Origin: Streptococcus timonensis
Lineage (GTDB): Bacteria > Bacillota > Bacilli > Lactobacillales > Streptococcaceae
Direction: 5' to 3'
DNA length: 64,000 nt
NCBI RefSeq assembly: GCF_900095845.1
Contig: NZ_FMIX01000004.1
Coordinates: 689,501-753,500 of the forward strand
A program made the translations under genes and the position numbers. Shown here piece by piece: positions 47,719-56,666 of this stretch (position 1 is its first letter; each line of letters starts with the position of its first letter). The notes under the pieces are model-generated. The model ran no database searches and was not told the origin of the DNA. It saw only the letters and a program-made list of their open reading frames with translations.

Positions 47719-48974
47719 GTCGTTTATTAGTTATCGGATGTGGGGGAGTTGCCCAAGTTGCTATTTCAAAGATTTGCCAAGATAGCGAAACGTTTAAAGA
47801 GATTATGATTGCTAGCCGTACCAAGTCAAAATGTGATGACTTGAAGGCTAAATTAGAAGGTAAAACAAGTACAAAGATTGAAACAGCTGCTCTTGATGCT
47901 GACAAGGTAGAAGAAGTGATTGCCTTGATAGAAAGCTACAAACCAGAAGCTGTTTTGAACGTAGCATTGCCTTATCAAGACTTGACTATTATGGATGCTT
48001 GTTTGGCAACAGGGGTCCACTATATCGATACTGCTAACTACGAGGCTGAGAATACAGAAGACCCTGAATGGCGTGCTATTTATGAGAAACGTTGCAAAGA
48101 ACTTGGTTTTACAGCCTACTTTGACTACTCATGGCAGTGGGCTTATCAAGAAAAATTCAAGGAAGCAGGTCTGACTGCCTTGCTTGGTTCTGGTTTTGAC
48201 CCAGGTGTAACCAGCGTCTTTTCAGCATACGCGCTTAAACACTATTTTGATGAAATCCACTATATCGATATTTTAGACTGTAATGGTGGTGACCACGGTT
48301 ATCCATTTGCCACAAACTTTAACCCAGAAATCAATCTACGTGAGGTTTCTGCACCAGGTTCTTACTGGGAAGATGGAAAATGGGTAGAAGTCGAAGCTAT
48401 GTCTATCAAACGTGAGTATGATTTCCCTCAAGTTGGTCAAAAAGACATGTATCTCCTCCACCATGAAGAAATCGAATCATTAGCAAAGAATATTCCAGGT
48501 GTTAAACGCATTCGTTTCTTTATGACTTTTGGTCAATCTTATCTAACACATATGAAATGCTTGGAAAACGTTGGGCTCCTTCGTACAGATGCTATTAATT
48601 TTAACGGCCAAGAAATCGTACCAATCCAATTCTTGAAGGCCTTGCTTCCAGATCCTGCAAGCCTTGGTCCACGTACAGTTGGTAAAACAAATATCGGTTG
48701 TATCTTTACAGGTGTCAAAGATGGCGTTGAAAAGACAATCTACATCTACAATGTTTGTGATCATCAGGAATGCTATGCAGAAGTTGGTTCACAGGCAATT
48801 TCTTACACAACAGGTGTTCCAGCCATGATTGGGACAAAATTAGTGATGGATGGTACATGGAAACAGCCTGGAGTGTATAACCTTGAAGAGTTGGATCCAG
48901 ACCCATTCATGGAAGCTTTAAATAAATACGGTTTGCCATGGGTTGTGGTTGAAAATCCACAAATGGTGGACTGA
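47715..48974 (+). CDS. Carboxynorspermidine/carboxyspermidine synthase (saccharopine dehydrogenase family)
   Basis: A 419-aa enzyme with a Rossmann start (LLVIGCGGVAQVAISKI) and the Lys9-like saccharopine dehydrogenase C-domain. With NspC next, the role is the reductive condensation of aspartate semialdehyde with a diamine to carboxy(nor)spermidine. The locus is sometimes annotated lys9 or saccharopine dehydrogenase; a lysine role is less likely given the neighbours. Confidence 0.88.
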   Translation: MSRLLVIGCGGVAQVAISKICQDSETFKEIMIASRTKSKCDDLKAKLEGKTSTKIETAALDADKVEEVIALIESYKPEAVLNVALPYQDLTIMDACLATGVHYIDTANYEAENTEDPEWRAIYEKRCKELGFTAYFDYSWQWAYQEKFKEAGLTALLGSGFDPGVTSVFSAYALKHYFDEIHYIDILDCNGGDHGYPFATNFNPEINLREVSAPGSYWEDGKWVEVEAMSIKREYDFPQVGQKDMYLLHHEEIESLAKNIPGVKRIRFFMTFGQSYLTHMKCLENVGLLRTDAINFNGQEIVPIQFLKALLPDPASLGPRTVGKTNIGCIFTGVKDGVEKTIYIYNVCDHQECYAEVGSQAISYTTGVPAMIGTKLVMDGTWKQPGVYNLEELDPDPFMEALNKYGLPWVVVENPQMVD

Positions 48975-50101
48975 TGAAGTTAGAACAAGTACCAACACCA
49001 GCTTACGTCATTGATTTAGCAAAACTAGAAGAAAATTGTAGCATTCTGCAAGAGGTTCAGGAAAAGGCAGGTTGTAAGGTTTTGCTAGCTCAAAAGGCTT
49101 ATTCTCTCTATAAAACCTATCCCCTAATTAGCCAGTATCTCTCTGGTACAACGGCTAGTGGCCTCTATGAAGCGAAGTTGGCTAGGGAAGAATTTCCAGG
49201 AGAAGTCCATGTATTTGCACCTGCTTTCAAGGAATCAGATATGGAAGAGCTACTGCAAATATCGGATCATATTGTTTTCAACTCAGAGAGACAACTACGA
49301 AAATATGGGCAACGTTGTCGTGAGACTGGTATCAGTGTAGGTTTGCGTATCAATCCTCAATGTTCAACGCAGGGTGACCACGCGCTTTATGACCCTTGTG
49401 CTCCTGGATCTCGTTTTGGAGTGACTTCAGACAAGATACCGAGTGATTTGTTGGATTTAGTGGACGGTCTTCATTTTCATACCCTCTGTGAGCAAGGGGC
49501 AGATGATTTACAAACGACTTTGAAAGCAGTAGAAGACCAGTTTGGAGCCTATTTGCACCAAGTCAAATGGCTCAATATGGGCGGCGGACACCACATCACA
49601 AGAGAAGATTACGATGTGGACTTACTGATTTCTGAGATTATACGTAGTCGAGAAACTTATAACGTAGACGTCTACATTGAACCTGGAGAAGCCATTGCAC
49701 TTAATGCGGGCTATCTAGCGACAGAAGTTTTGGATATTGTTGAAAACGGGATTGAGACCTTGGTGTTAGATGCTTCAGCAAGTTGTCATATGCCAGATGT
49801 CCTTGAGATGCCTTATCGCCCACCATTAAGAGATGGATTTGAAGCCCAAGAGAAACCTTATACTTATAGACTCTCTTCAAATACTTGCCTGACAGGTGAT
49901 ATTATTGGTGACTATAGCTTTGAGAATCCAGTTGAGACTGGAGATAGACTATATTTTAAAGACATGGCAATCTACTCATTTGTCAAAAATAATACCTTTA
50001 ACGGAATTGGACTTCCAAGTTTGTATCTCATGGATAAAGAGGGTGAGTGCAATCTAGTCAAAGCATTTGGCTACCAAGACTTTAAGGAGAGATTATCATG
50101 A
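48974..50101 (+). CDS. nspC: Carboxynorspermidine decarboxylase NspC
   Basis: A 375-aa fold-III PLP decarboxylase. K41 in LLAQKAYS is the PLP lysine, with WLNMGGGHH near residue 197 and [11 protein letters not shown] near 235 as phosphate and substrate segments. It decarboxylates carboxynorspermidine or carboxyspermidine, finishing the alternative polyamine route. One-base overlap with the preceding stop and ATGA overlap with aguA. Confidence 0.92.
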   Translation: MKLEQVPTPAYVIDLAKLEENCSILQEVQEKAGCKVLLAQKAYSLYKTYPLISQYLSGTTASGLYEAKLAREEFPGEVHVFAPAFKESDMEELLQISDHIVFNSERQLRKYGQRCRETGISVGLRINPQCSTQGDHALYDPCAPGSRFGVTSDKIPSDLLDLVDGLHFHTLCEQGADDLQTTLKAVEDQFGAYLHQVKWLNMGGGHHITREDYDVDLLISEIIRSRETYNVDVYIEPGEAIALNAGYLATEVLDIVENGIETLVLDASASCHMPDVLEMPYRPPLRDGFEAQEKPYTYRLSSNTCLTGDIIGDYSFENPVETGDRLYFKDMAIYSFVKNNTFNGIGLPSLYLMDKEGECNLVKAFGYQDFKERLS

Positions 50102-51183
50102 TGGACAGCCCAAAGAAATTAGTTTATCGTATGCCTGCAGAGTATGAACCCCATCATGGGACTCTAATGATATGGCCTACTCGACCAGGGTCTTGGCCAT
50201 TTGAAGGCAAGGCCGCTAAAGCTGCTTTTAGCCAGATTATCAAAACCATTGCCCAAGGGGAAACAGTCTACCTTTTGGTTGAGGAGGCCTATCTGTCTGA
50301 AGCGCAATCTTATCTTGGAGACAAGGTCGTTTATCTAGATATTCCAACAAATGATGCCTGGGCTCGTGATACAGGCCCGACTATTCTTCTTAATGATAAA
50401 AAGGAAAAGTTAGCGGTAGACTGGTCTTTCAATGCCTGGGGTGGCTCATATGACGGTCTTTATCAAGACTATGAAGCAGATAATCAAGTAGCCAGTCGCT
50501 TTGCAGAAGTCTTAGATATACCTGTTTACGATGCTAAACCATTTGTACTGGAAGGTGGAGCTATTCACAGTGACGGTCAAGGAACGATTCTTGTGACTGA
50601 AAGTTGCCTTCTCAGTCCTGGTCGTAATCCTCACCTGACTAAAGAGGAGATTGAAAAGACCTTACTAGAGAGCCTTGGTGCCGAAAAAGTCATTTGGTTG
50701 CCTTACGGTATTTATCAAGACGAGACAAATGAACACGTCGATAATGTTGCTGCTTTTATTAGTCCTGCAGAGCTTGTTTTAGCTTGGACGGACGACCAAG
50801 ATGATCCCCAGTATGCCATGTCTGCAGCTGATTTAGCTCTCTTAGAGAAGGAAACTGATGCAAAAGGCCGGAGTTTCACTATTCATAAACTTCCGATTCC
50901 AGCTATTCATCAAGTAGTGACGGAAGAAGATTTGCCAGGCTATTCATATGAAGAAGGCGAAGAGGAGCGCTATGCAGGTGAAAGACTAGCAGCTTCCTAT
51001 GTAAATTTTTACATTGCTAATAAGTCTGTATTAGTGCCGCAATTTCAGGACGCTAACGACCAAGTGGCCTTGGATATTCTTAGCCAGTGTTTCCCAGACC
51101 GTGAAGTGGTAGGAATCCCTGCTAGAGATATTCTTTTAGGTGGTGGAAATATCCACTGTATTACCCAACAAATTCCAGAATAG
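50098..51183 (+). CDS. aguA: Agmatine deiminase
   Basis: A 361-aa guanidino-group-modifying enzyme that hydrolyses agmatine to N-carbamoylputrescine and ammonia. Visible family segments are WPTRPGSWP near 26, [10 protein letters not shown] near 86, [12 protein letters not shown] near 157 and the catalytic Cys C354 in [13 protein letters not shown]. The first ATG of an ATGATG pair overlaps the nspC stop. Confidence 0.95.
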   Translation: MMDSPKKLVYRMPAEYEPHHGTLMIWPTRPGSWPFEGKAAKAAFSQIIKTIAQGETVYLLVEEAYLSEAQSYLGDKVVYLDIPTNDAWARDTGPTILLNDKKEKLAVDWSFNAWGGSYDGLYQDYEADNQVASRFAEVLDIPVYDAKPFVLEGGAIHSDGQGTILVTESCLLSPGRNPHLTKEEIEKTLLESLGAEKVIWLPYGIYQDETNEHVDNVAAFISPAELVLAWTDDQDDPQYAMSAADLALLEKETDAKGRSFTIHKLPIPAIHQVVTEEDLPGYSYEEGEEERYAGERLAASYVNFYIANKSVLVPQFQDANDQVALDILSQCFPDREVVGIPARDILLGGGNIHCITQQIPE

Positions 51184-51192
51184 GAGAAAAAG

Positions 51193-52068
51193 ATGAGAAA
51201 TGTAACGGTTGCAGCTATTCAGATGCAATGCGCTAAGGATGTGGAAACGAATATCCAAACAGCTGAACGTTTAGTTCGACAAGCTGCTGAGCAAGGAGCC
51301 CAAATTATTCTCTTGCCTGAATTATTTGAACGTCCCTATTTCTGTCAGGAGCGTCAGTATGACTACTACCAGTATGCCCAGTCGGTGACAGAAAATATGG
51401 CTATTCAGCATTTTAAAGGAATTGCCAAAGAGCTAAAGGTGGTTTTACCGATTAGTTTCTATGAAAAAGATGGTAATGTCTTATACAATTCCATTGCTGT
51501 AATTGATGCGGATGGAGAAGTAATAGGAGTTTATCGTAAAACTCATATACCAGATGACCATTATTATCAGGAGAAATTCTTCTTTACTCCTGGAAACACA
51601 GGCTTCAAGGTCTGGGATACTCGCTATGCCAAGATTGGTATTGGCATCTGTTGGGACCAATGGTTTCCTGAAACAGCCCGTTGCCTTGCTTTAAATGGTG
51701 CAGAATTGCTCTTTTATCCAACAGCTATTGGTTCAGAGCCTATTTTGGATACAGATAGTTGTGGTCATTGGCAACGTACTATGCAAGGGCATGCAGCAGC
51801 AAATATTGTGCCAGTTATTGCAGCCAATCGTTATGGTTTAGAAGAAGTCACTCCTTGTGAAGAAAATGGGGGACAAAGTTCCAGCCTTAACTTCTACGGT
51901 TCATCCTTTATGACCGATGAAACAGGAGCTATTTTAAGTCAAGCCGAACGACAAGATGAAGCAATCCTCTTAACCACTTATGACCTTGACAAGGGAGCGA
52001 ATGAACGCCTGAACTGGGGTCTCTTTAGAGATAGAAGACCAGACATGTATAAAGATATTGTCAGATGA
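51193..52068 (+). CDS. aguB: N-carbamoylputrescine amidase
   Basis: A 291-aa nitrilase-superfamily enzyme that converts N-carbamoylputrescine to putrescine, CO2 and ammonia. The catalytic triad is E43 (LLPELFE), K116 (YRKTHIP) and C153 (GICWDQWFPE). Last gene of the polyamine operon, followed by a strong terminator. Confidence 0.96.
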   Translation: MRNVTVAAIQMQCAKDVETNIQTAERLVRQAAEQGAQIILLPELFERPYFCQERQYDYYQYAQSVTENMAIQHFKGIAKELKVVLPISFYEKDGNVLYNSIAVIDADGEVIGVYRKTHIPDDHYYQEKFFFTPGNTGFKVWDTRYAKIGIGICWDQWFPETARCLALNGAELLFYPTAIGSEPILDTDSCGHWQRTMQGHAAANIVPVIAANRYGLEEVTPCEENGGQSSSLNFYGSSFMTDETGAILSQAERQDEAILLTTYDLDKGANERLNWGLFRDRRPDMYKDIVR

Positions 52069-52069
52069 G

Positions 52070-52092
52070 AAAAAGCCTCTTGGAGGCTTTTT
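52070..52092 (+). terminator. terminator of the polyamine operon
   Basis: AAAAAGCCTC-ttg-GAGGCTTTTT, a 10-bp stem directly behind aguB. Confidence 0.9.
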
Positions 52093-52176
52093 CTTTATAT
52101 ACTATATTAATTTTTGATAAAGTCCTAGGATTCTGATAAAATGGGGTATAAGAAGTTAATAGGAAAGAGAATCACC

Positions 52177-52953
52177 ATGCAAACACAAGAAGAAATGAAT
52201 GTTCTGGTACCTGAAAAACTTGCAGAAATTGAGCGTGATTATGATGTTACAGTTTTGTGGGCAATTGAGTCTGGTAGTCGCGCTTGGGGCTTTGAGTCTC
52301 CGGATAGTGATTTTGATGTGCGTTTTGTATACAAGCACAAGCAAGATTTTTATCTAAGCTTGAACGATCATCGAGATGTCATCGAACTACCAATTGACGA
52401 TACATGGGATGTGAGTGGTTGGGATTTGCACAAGGCTTTAAAGTTGCTTTATAAGTCAAATCCAACCCTCTTTGAGTGGTTACAGTCGCCAATCGTTTAC
52501 CAGCAAGACGAAAGCTTTATTAACCGTATCCGTCCGCTTGTCAGTCAGTATTTTTCAGAGAAAAAGATGCTCCACCATTACTTGAATACTGCTAGAACTC
52601 AAATGAATAAGTATCTTTCAGGAGATAAGGTCAAACCTAAAAAGTATTTCTATGTACTTCGTCCCATTTTAGCTTGTCGTTGGATTGAAAAACATCACTC
52701 TTTTCCACCGATTTTGTTTGATGATTTGGTCAAAGAACTCCTCCCTGATGAAATGAAAGAGCATGTGTCTAGATTGCTTGATATAAAGGTAAAGGAACCT
52801 GAAGGTATGGAAATTGAGCCGATAGAGCCAATTCAGGACTTTATCATCAAAAATATCCAAGAGCTGGATGACTACATCCAAAGTGTTACAGAGGAAAAGA
52901 AAGACTGGAAAGCTCTTAATCAATTTTTCATCGAAGAATTAAGTAGTGACTGA
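52177..52953 (+). CDS. Nucleotidyltransferase domain protein (RlaP/PF10127-like)
   Basis: A 258-aa protein with a polymerase-beta type nucleotidyltransferase motif IESGSRAWGFESPDSDFDVRF (GS...DxD), then helical sequence, the pattern of RlaP/YcgL-type predicted nucleotidyltransferases associated with RNA ligation in phages and bacteria. The substrate is unknown. ATG 52177 follows AGGAAAGAGAATCACC; the longer in-frame start at 52141 lies in the promoter zone. Confidence 0.82.
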   Translation: MQTQEEMNVLVPEKLAEIERDYDVTVLWAIESGSRAWGFESPDSDFDVRFVYKHKQDFYLSLNDHRDVIELPIDDTWDVSGWDLHKALKLLYKSNPTLFEWLQSPIVYQQDESFINRIRPLVSQYFSEKKMLHHYLNTARTQMNKYLSGDKVKPKKYFYVLRPILACRWIEKHHSFPPILFDDLVKELLPDEMKEHVSRLLDIKVKEPEGMEIEPIEPIQDFIIKNIQELDDYIQSVTEEKKDWKALNQFFIEELSSD

Positions 52954-52961
52954 GGTTGGAT

Positions 52962-54014
52962 ATGGGAAAATGGACATGTAGATGTGGTCAAGCAATGAAC
53001 GACCACAAAGCCCCTGATCCAAATGCTTATTCGGTTTATTCGGATGGGTTATTAGTAGAAATCATGAATAAAAAAGATGGTAATGATACAATTTCCTATG
53101 AAGACATTTCGGAGGCTTCCTTTTATATGTGGAAGTGCCCTAATTGTGGTAGTTTTATGGTCTTTGGTGAAGAGGATAATAAAGATTGTTTCACTTTTTA
53201 TGAGCGCCAGACCAGTGCAAAAGCAGAATCACTTTTCGATCCTGATCAAGAGTTAAATATTGTAGTTGTTGAGTTTCAAGAAGGTGGAAATGGTTATACT
53301 TATATCTGTGACGAGCCAAATATCCATATTGGACATGCTGTGATTGTCCCAGTAGGAAAGGAAAATACTGAAAAAACTGCTTTAGTTGTCCAGAAGTATC
53401 ATGCACTACCAAAGGATATCACTTTTCCCGTTGAAAAGTTAAAAAGGGTTATCCGTAGGTATTCTATTTTTGATTCTGAGACTTCAAAAATAGTTTGTAA
53501 AAATATACTTGAGCATGGAAGAATTCTAAATGCTTGTTCGAACAAAGTAAATATAGAGTCTAAACAAATTTACCATGCAATCAAAACTCCTCTAGGCTAT
53601 TTTTGGTTGGAGTTAAATAGAATTCCAATTCCGATGAAAATCACACAAATTCAAGTTAAAGATAAAAGGTATCAGGTAGAGGGTGCCTTCTTCATTAAAC
53701 CCACCAAGGTAAACTACAGAAAATTGTTAGAACTTGAATTATGTGCAGATTTTGATATTGATGCCTCTCGTTGGATTGATGTTCTATCAGACGAAAATGT
53801 TTGGGGAAACACCTGGGAAATGAATGGCCTTCAATTTGGAATTACTGCAGGAGAGTCCCCAGAATTTGAAGATGAAGTAGTTGCAAGAAAATTTAGCCGT
53901 ATCCCACTTTATTATGACTGGCATCCAGAATTTGAAAACTATTATGGCTTCAGTATAGCCTGGAAAAAATACGAGTCTGATAGTGATTTGTCGATTGATT
54001 TCTATACAACATAA
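52962..54014 (+). CDS. Hypothetical protein with N-terminal zinc ribbon
   Basis: A 350-aa protein. The first ~60 residues hold a zinc-ribbon-like set (TCRCGQ and WKCPNCGSF). The rest is a mixed alpha/beta region (NIVVVEFQEGGNGYTYICDEPNIHIGH, ASRWIDVLSDENVWGNTW) with no family I can name. It begins 8 bp after the nucleotidyltransferase stop and is followed by a TPR gene 17 bp on, so the three are probably one transcript. Confidence 0.65.
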   Translation: MGKWTCRCGQAMNDHKAPDPNAYSVYSDGLLVEIMNKKDGNDTISYEDISEASFYMWKCPNCGSFMVFGEEDNKDCFTFYERQTSAKAESLFDPDQELNIVVVEFQEGGNGYTYICDEPNIHIGHAVIVPVGKENTEKTALVVQKYHALPKDITFPVEKLKRVIRRYSIFDSETSKIVCKNILEHGRILNACSNKVNIESKQIYHAIKTPLGYFWLELNRIPIPMKITQIQVKDKRYQVEGAFFIKPTKVNYRKLLELELCADFDIDASRWIDVLSDENVWGNTWEMNGLQFGITAGESPEFEDEVVARKFSRIPLYYDWHPEFENYYGFSIAWKKYESDSDLSIDFYTT

Positions 54015-54031
54015 GCTAGAGGAGAATAAGC

Positions 54032-54643
54032 ATGAATCAAGCCTGGGAATTATTGTTTGAGGGGAAGATTGAAGAGGCCAAGAAATTAGTCTCAGAAACT
54101 TTCTCGTTAGAAACTTGCAAGGATTACAGCCTTCTCAATTTAATGGGGTATATTAAGCTCTTTGAAAAAGATTACAAAGAAGCTTTGATAATTTATCAAA
54201 ACTATCTTGAAATAGCAATATCAAGTCAAGATAAAGAAAATGAACATATAGGATATCACCAGTTAGCCATGGTTTATCGTGAAATGAATGACTATCAAAC
54301 AGCTCTTAACTATATCGATAAAGAGCGAGAAATCATTGAAAAATCTTTTCCAGAGGATGCACTCAAATCTTCTGTCAATAATTATGAGCAAGGTTATTTA
54401 CGATTAAAACTAGGGGAAATAGCAAAAGCAATCATGTATATGGAACAGTCCTTAAAGCAAGCATTACAAACAGATGATCTGATAGCTCAAGCCTGTTCCT
54501 ATAGAGGTTTAGGTGAGATTTATTCTGCTAAAAATTCAGAAAAATCGCAAGAGAATTTTTTACAAGCTATTGAACTTTTTGAAAAAGCAGGAGATCAGAT
54601 CGGAGCACAAGAAGTTAAAAACTTACTAAACAAGAAAAAGTAG
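54032..54643 (+). CDS. Tetratricopeptide-repeat protein
   Basis: A 203-aa protein of about five TPR-type helix pairs (DYKEALIIYQNYLEIA, DYQTALNYIDKEREI, IAKAIMYMEQSLKQA, QENFLQAIELFEKAG). No enzymatic domain; likely a protein-protein scaffold or adaptor. GAGGAG precedes the ATG. Confidence 0.8.
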   Translation: MNQAWELLFEGKIEEAKKLVSETFSLETCKDYSLLNLMGYIKLFEKDYKEALIIYQNYLEIAISSQDKENEHIGYHQLAMVYREMNDYQTALNYIDKEREIIEKSFPEDALKSSVNNYEQGYLRLKLGEIAKAIMYMEQSLKQALQTDDLIAQACSYRGLGEIYSAKNSEKSQENFLQAIELFEKAGDQIGAQEVKNLLNKKK

Positions 54644-54663
54644 CCCATTCAGGCTACTTTTTT
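54635..54663. terminator. bidirectional terminator between TPR and TIGR03943 genes
   Basis: AAAAAGTAGCC-cattca-GGCTACTTTTTT; serves both convergent genes. Confidence 0.9.
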
Positions 54664-55477
54664 AAAACTCTTTATAAACATAAGGATTCTCAGGTTTATC
54701 AACCTTGATGAAGGACTGGACCTCAAGTGTTGGGAGGACTTGGTTGAGTTCTTTGTGATAGTGAATGCTAATCTTGCCTTTGACTCTCACCCAAGTGTTA
54801 TTTTCATAATGATTGGTGTTTCCTGTAGTCAAAAGTCCAAAAACTCCTGAATCAGCGATACAGTGCATAATACCAAAGCGAAAAACAAATTGACTCTTGG
54901 TATGATTTGGATCGTTGTAGACAAAGCCAGTAAACTCGATTTCCTTACCTTCAAATTCGTTTGGAAAATCGTAGATAGCTTCCATAATTTCCAAGTAATT
55001 CTCATCATTGATAACTATACTAGATTGAGCTAAGTATTTATCAGCAGTTTTCCTAACAATATTTTCATAAGAGGACTTTGAATAAAACCTGCTAGTATCT
55101 GGTTTGAGATACTGACTGCTCGTTCCTTCACTTGCTTGGATTGCCTTGTCAGTTCCTTCCGACAAAGGGAAATAATATCCTTTTGCCGATACTGTTTGTG
55201 AATCCAGAGTGACGGTTGGAAAGGTAAATCCAACTAACAAGGGAAAACTTAAGAGGACAAAACTAGCAAGCTTAGCTGAAAAACTATGTAAGTGACTATG
55301 TTCTTTCAAACGCTTGGAGCAAATATAGGCTTGAACGATGGCTAGTAACAATGACAAAACCATAGTGATATAAGCCAGATAAGAGTAGTGGAGGTTTATA
55401 TACTGATTGAGCTTACCTGATAGGTGCAGATAAAAGGTTAAGATAAAATAGCCAAATAAGATAAAAAATCGAATCAT
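54662..55477 (-). CDS. TIGR03943 family putative permease subunit (YcgQ-like)
   Basis: A 271-aa protein with N-terminal TM helices (FFILFGYFILTFYLH, YLAYITMVLSLLLAIVQAYI, LASFVLLSFPLLVGFTF) and a soluble domain of ~150 residues (EFEGKEIEFTGFVYNDPN, RFGIMHCIADSGVFGLL) matching the YcgQ/TIGR03943 family, always next to a YcgR-type permease. Substrate unknown. The ATG overlaps the permease stop (ATGA); an earlier in-frame start inside the permease is rejected. Confidence 0.85.
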   Translation of the reverse strand: MIRFFILFGYFILTFYLHLSGKLNQYINLHYSYLAYITMVLSLLLAIVQAYICSKRLKEHSHLHSFSAKLASFVLLSFPLLVGFTFPTVTLDSQTVSAKGYYFPLSEGTDKAIQASEGTSSQYLKPDTSRFYSKSSYENIVRKTADKYLAQSSIVINDENYLEIMEAIYDFPNEFEGKEIEFTGFVYNDPNHTKSQFVFRFGIMHCIADSGVFGLLTTGNTNHYENNTWVRVKGKISIHYHKELNQVLPTLEVQSFIKVDKPENPYVYKEF

Positions 55478-56379
55478 AGCATCACCCCGACTAGATAAGA
55501 ATAGACAAGAACAACAAGAGTTACAATTGTCATGAATTGCCAAATAAAGCGAGTTTTGAGATAATTCTTCATCATGAGGAGGTTCTTGACATCAAGCATG
55601 GGACCTATAACCAGAAAGGCAAGAACTGGAGCAAAGCCAAAACTTGATAGAAGAGAAGATCCGATAAAGGCATCAGCTTCACTACAGAGTGATAGAAGGA
55701 AGGACAAGACCATCAAAAGAACAATAGCGAGCAGTGGTGTTGCGCTGATAGATGTCAGGATATGAGTTGGAACATAGACTTGGACTATACTGGCAAAAAG
55801 ACAGCCAAAGACCAAGTAACGCCCCATATCAAAGAATTCATCAATAGCTTGAATGAATACCTGAAGGATTTTTTGACTTTTACTCAAGTGAGAAAAATCA
55901 TGCTCATGGCAAGCCAATCTGTTTTCTTTTTGGATAGGTTCCTCCCAGACAAAACCAAGAAAGATACCCAATATAGTAGCAACTAGAATCGCGCCCAAAG
56001 CTCTTAGGAAAACCATTTGAATTGAATTGCCAAAGGCTGAATAAGTCGCAAAAAGTACGATGGGATTGATGACAGGAGCGGTTACTAAAAAGGGAACGGC
56101 TGTATAGCTTGGAACCTTCTTTTCTAAAAAACGATTGATGATCGGAACGATTCCACACTCGCAAGAAGGGAAGAGGAAACCGATGAAGCTACCAAAAAAG
56201 ATTCTCCCCAAGCGATTTTTAGGGAGAAATTTATAAACCTTCTCAGGTGTGACATAGACTTCAATGGCACCAGAGATGATGCTACCGATTAAGACAAAGG
56301 GTAAAGCTTCAATGATAATTGAAAGAAAAATGGCGCCAGCTTGTAACACACTAGAAGGTAAACTTTGAAAGAGTGTCAT
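55474..56379 (-). CDS. Putative permease (UPF0718/YcgR, ArsP-like)
   Basis: A 301-aa protein with about eight TM helices and family motifs FIGFLFPSCECGIVPI (conserved CxC region), PVINPIVLFAT and DAFIGSSLLSSFG. ArsP relatives transport organoarsenicals, but the YcgR/YcgQ pair has no proven substrate. Translation is coupled to the 43-aa gene just before it (TAA then ATG with no independent ribosome site). Confidence 0.85.
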   Translation of the reverse strand: MTLFQSLPSSVLQAGAIFLSIIIEALPFVLIGSIISGAIEVYVTPEKVYKFLPKNRLGRIFFGSFIGFLFPSCECGIVPIINRFLEKKVPSYTAVPFLVTAPVINPIVLFATYSAFGNSIQMVFLRALGAILVATILGIFLGFVWEEPIQKENRLACHEHDFSHLSKSQKILQVFIQAIDEFFDMGRYLVFGCLFASIVQVYVPTHILTSISATPLLAIVLLMVLSFLLSLCSEADAFIGSSLLSSFGFAPVLAFLVIGPMLDVKNLLMMKNYLKTRFIWQFMTIVTLVVLVYSYLVGVML

Positions 56380-56511
56380 TTATTTTTTCTTTTCTGCCTT
56401 ATCTTTCTTTTCTTTGTCGTCTGGGAAAGTTACTTGCTTCAAATCAGGTAGTTTAGCGAATTCTTCGAACATCTTATCTAAGTCATCAGTTTTTGTAAAT
56501 TTAACAGCCAT
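56380..56511 (-). CDS. 43-aa protein of the SPJ_0845 family
   Basis: A 43-aa charged protein (MAVKFTKTDDLDKMFEEFAK ... TFPDDKEKK) of the streptococcal SPJ_0845 family. It has a GAGGT ribosome site seven bases before ATG and ends immediately before the permease start. Function unknown; it may allow coupled translation of the permease. Confidence 0.75.
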   Translation of the reverse strand: MAVKFTKTDDLDKMFEEFAKLPDLKQVTFPDDKEKKDKAEKKK

Positions 56512-56651
56512 AAGGCATACCTCGATTCTTTTAGTTAACACTATTATACTATTATTTCTAAGAAATGTTTGGATTTTAAAATAAACATGGCTTTTATCTT
56601 TATAAAGTTGAATGAAAGCATCAAATTAATGAAAACAAGCTTTCTTCCTTA

Positions 56652-56660
56652 TGGTATAAT
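56652..56660 (+). promoter_or_regulatory. tex promoter, extended -10, predicts leaderless mRNA
   Basis: TGG-TATAAT ends 6 bp before the tex ATG, placing the likely transcription start at or next to the A of ATG; no Shine-Dalgarno is possible in between. Confidence 0.7.
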
Positions 56661-56666
56661 AGTTTC

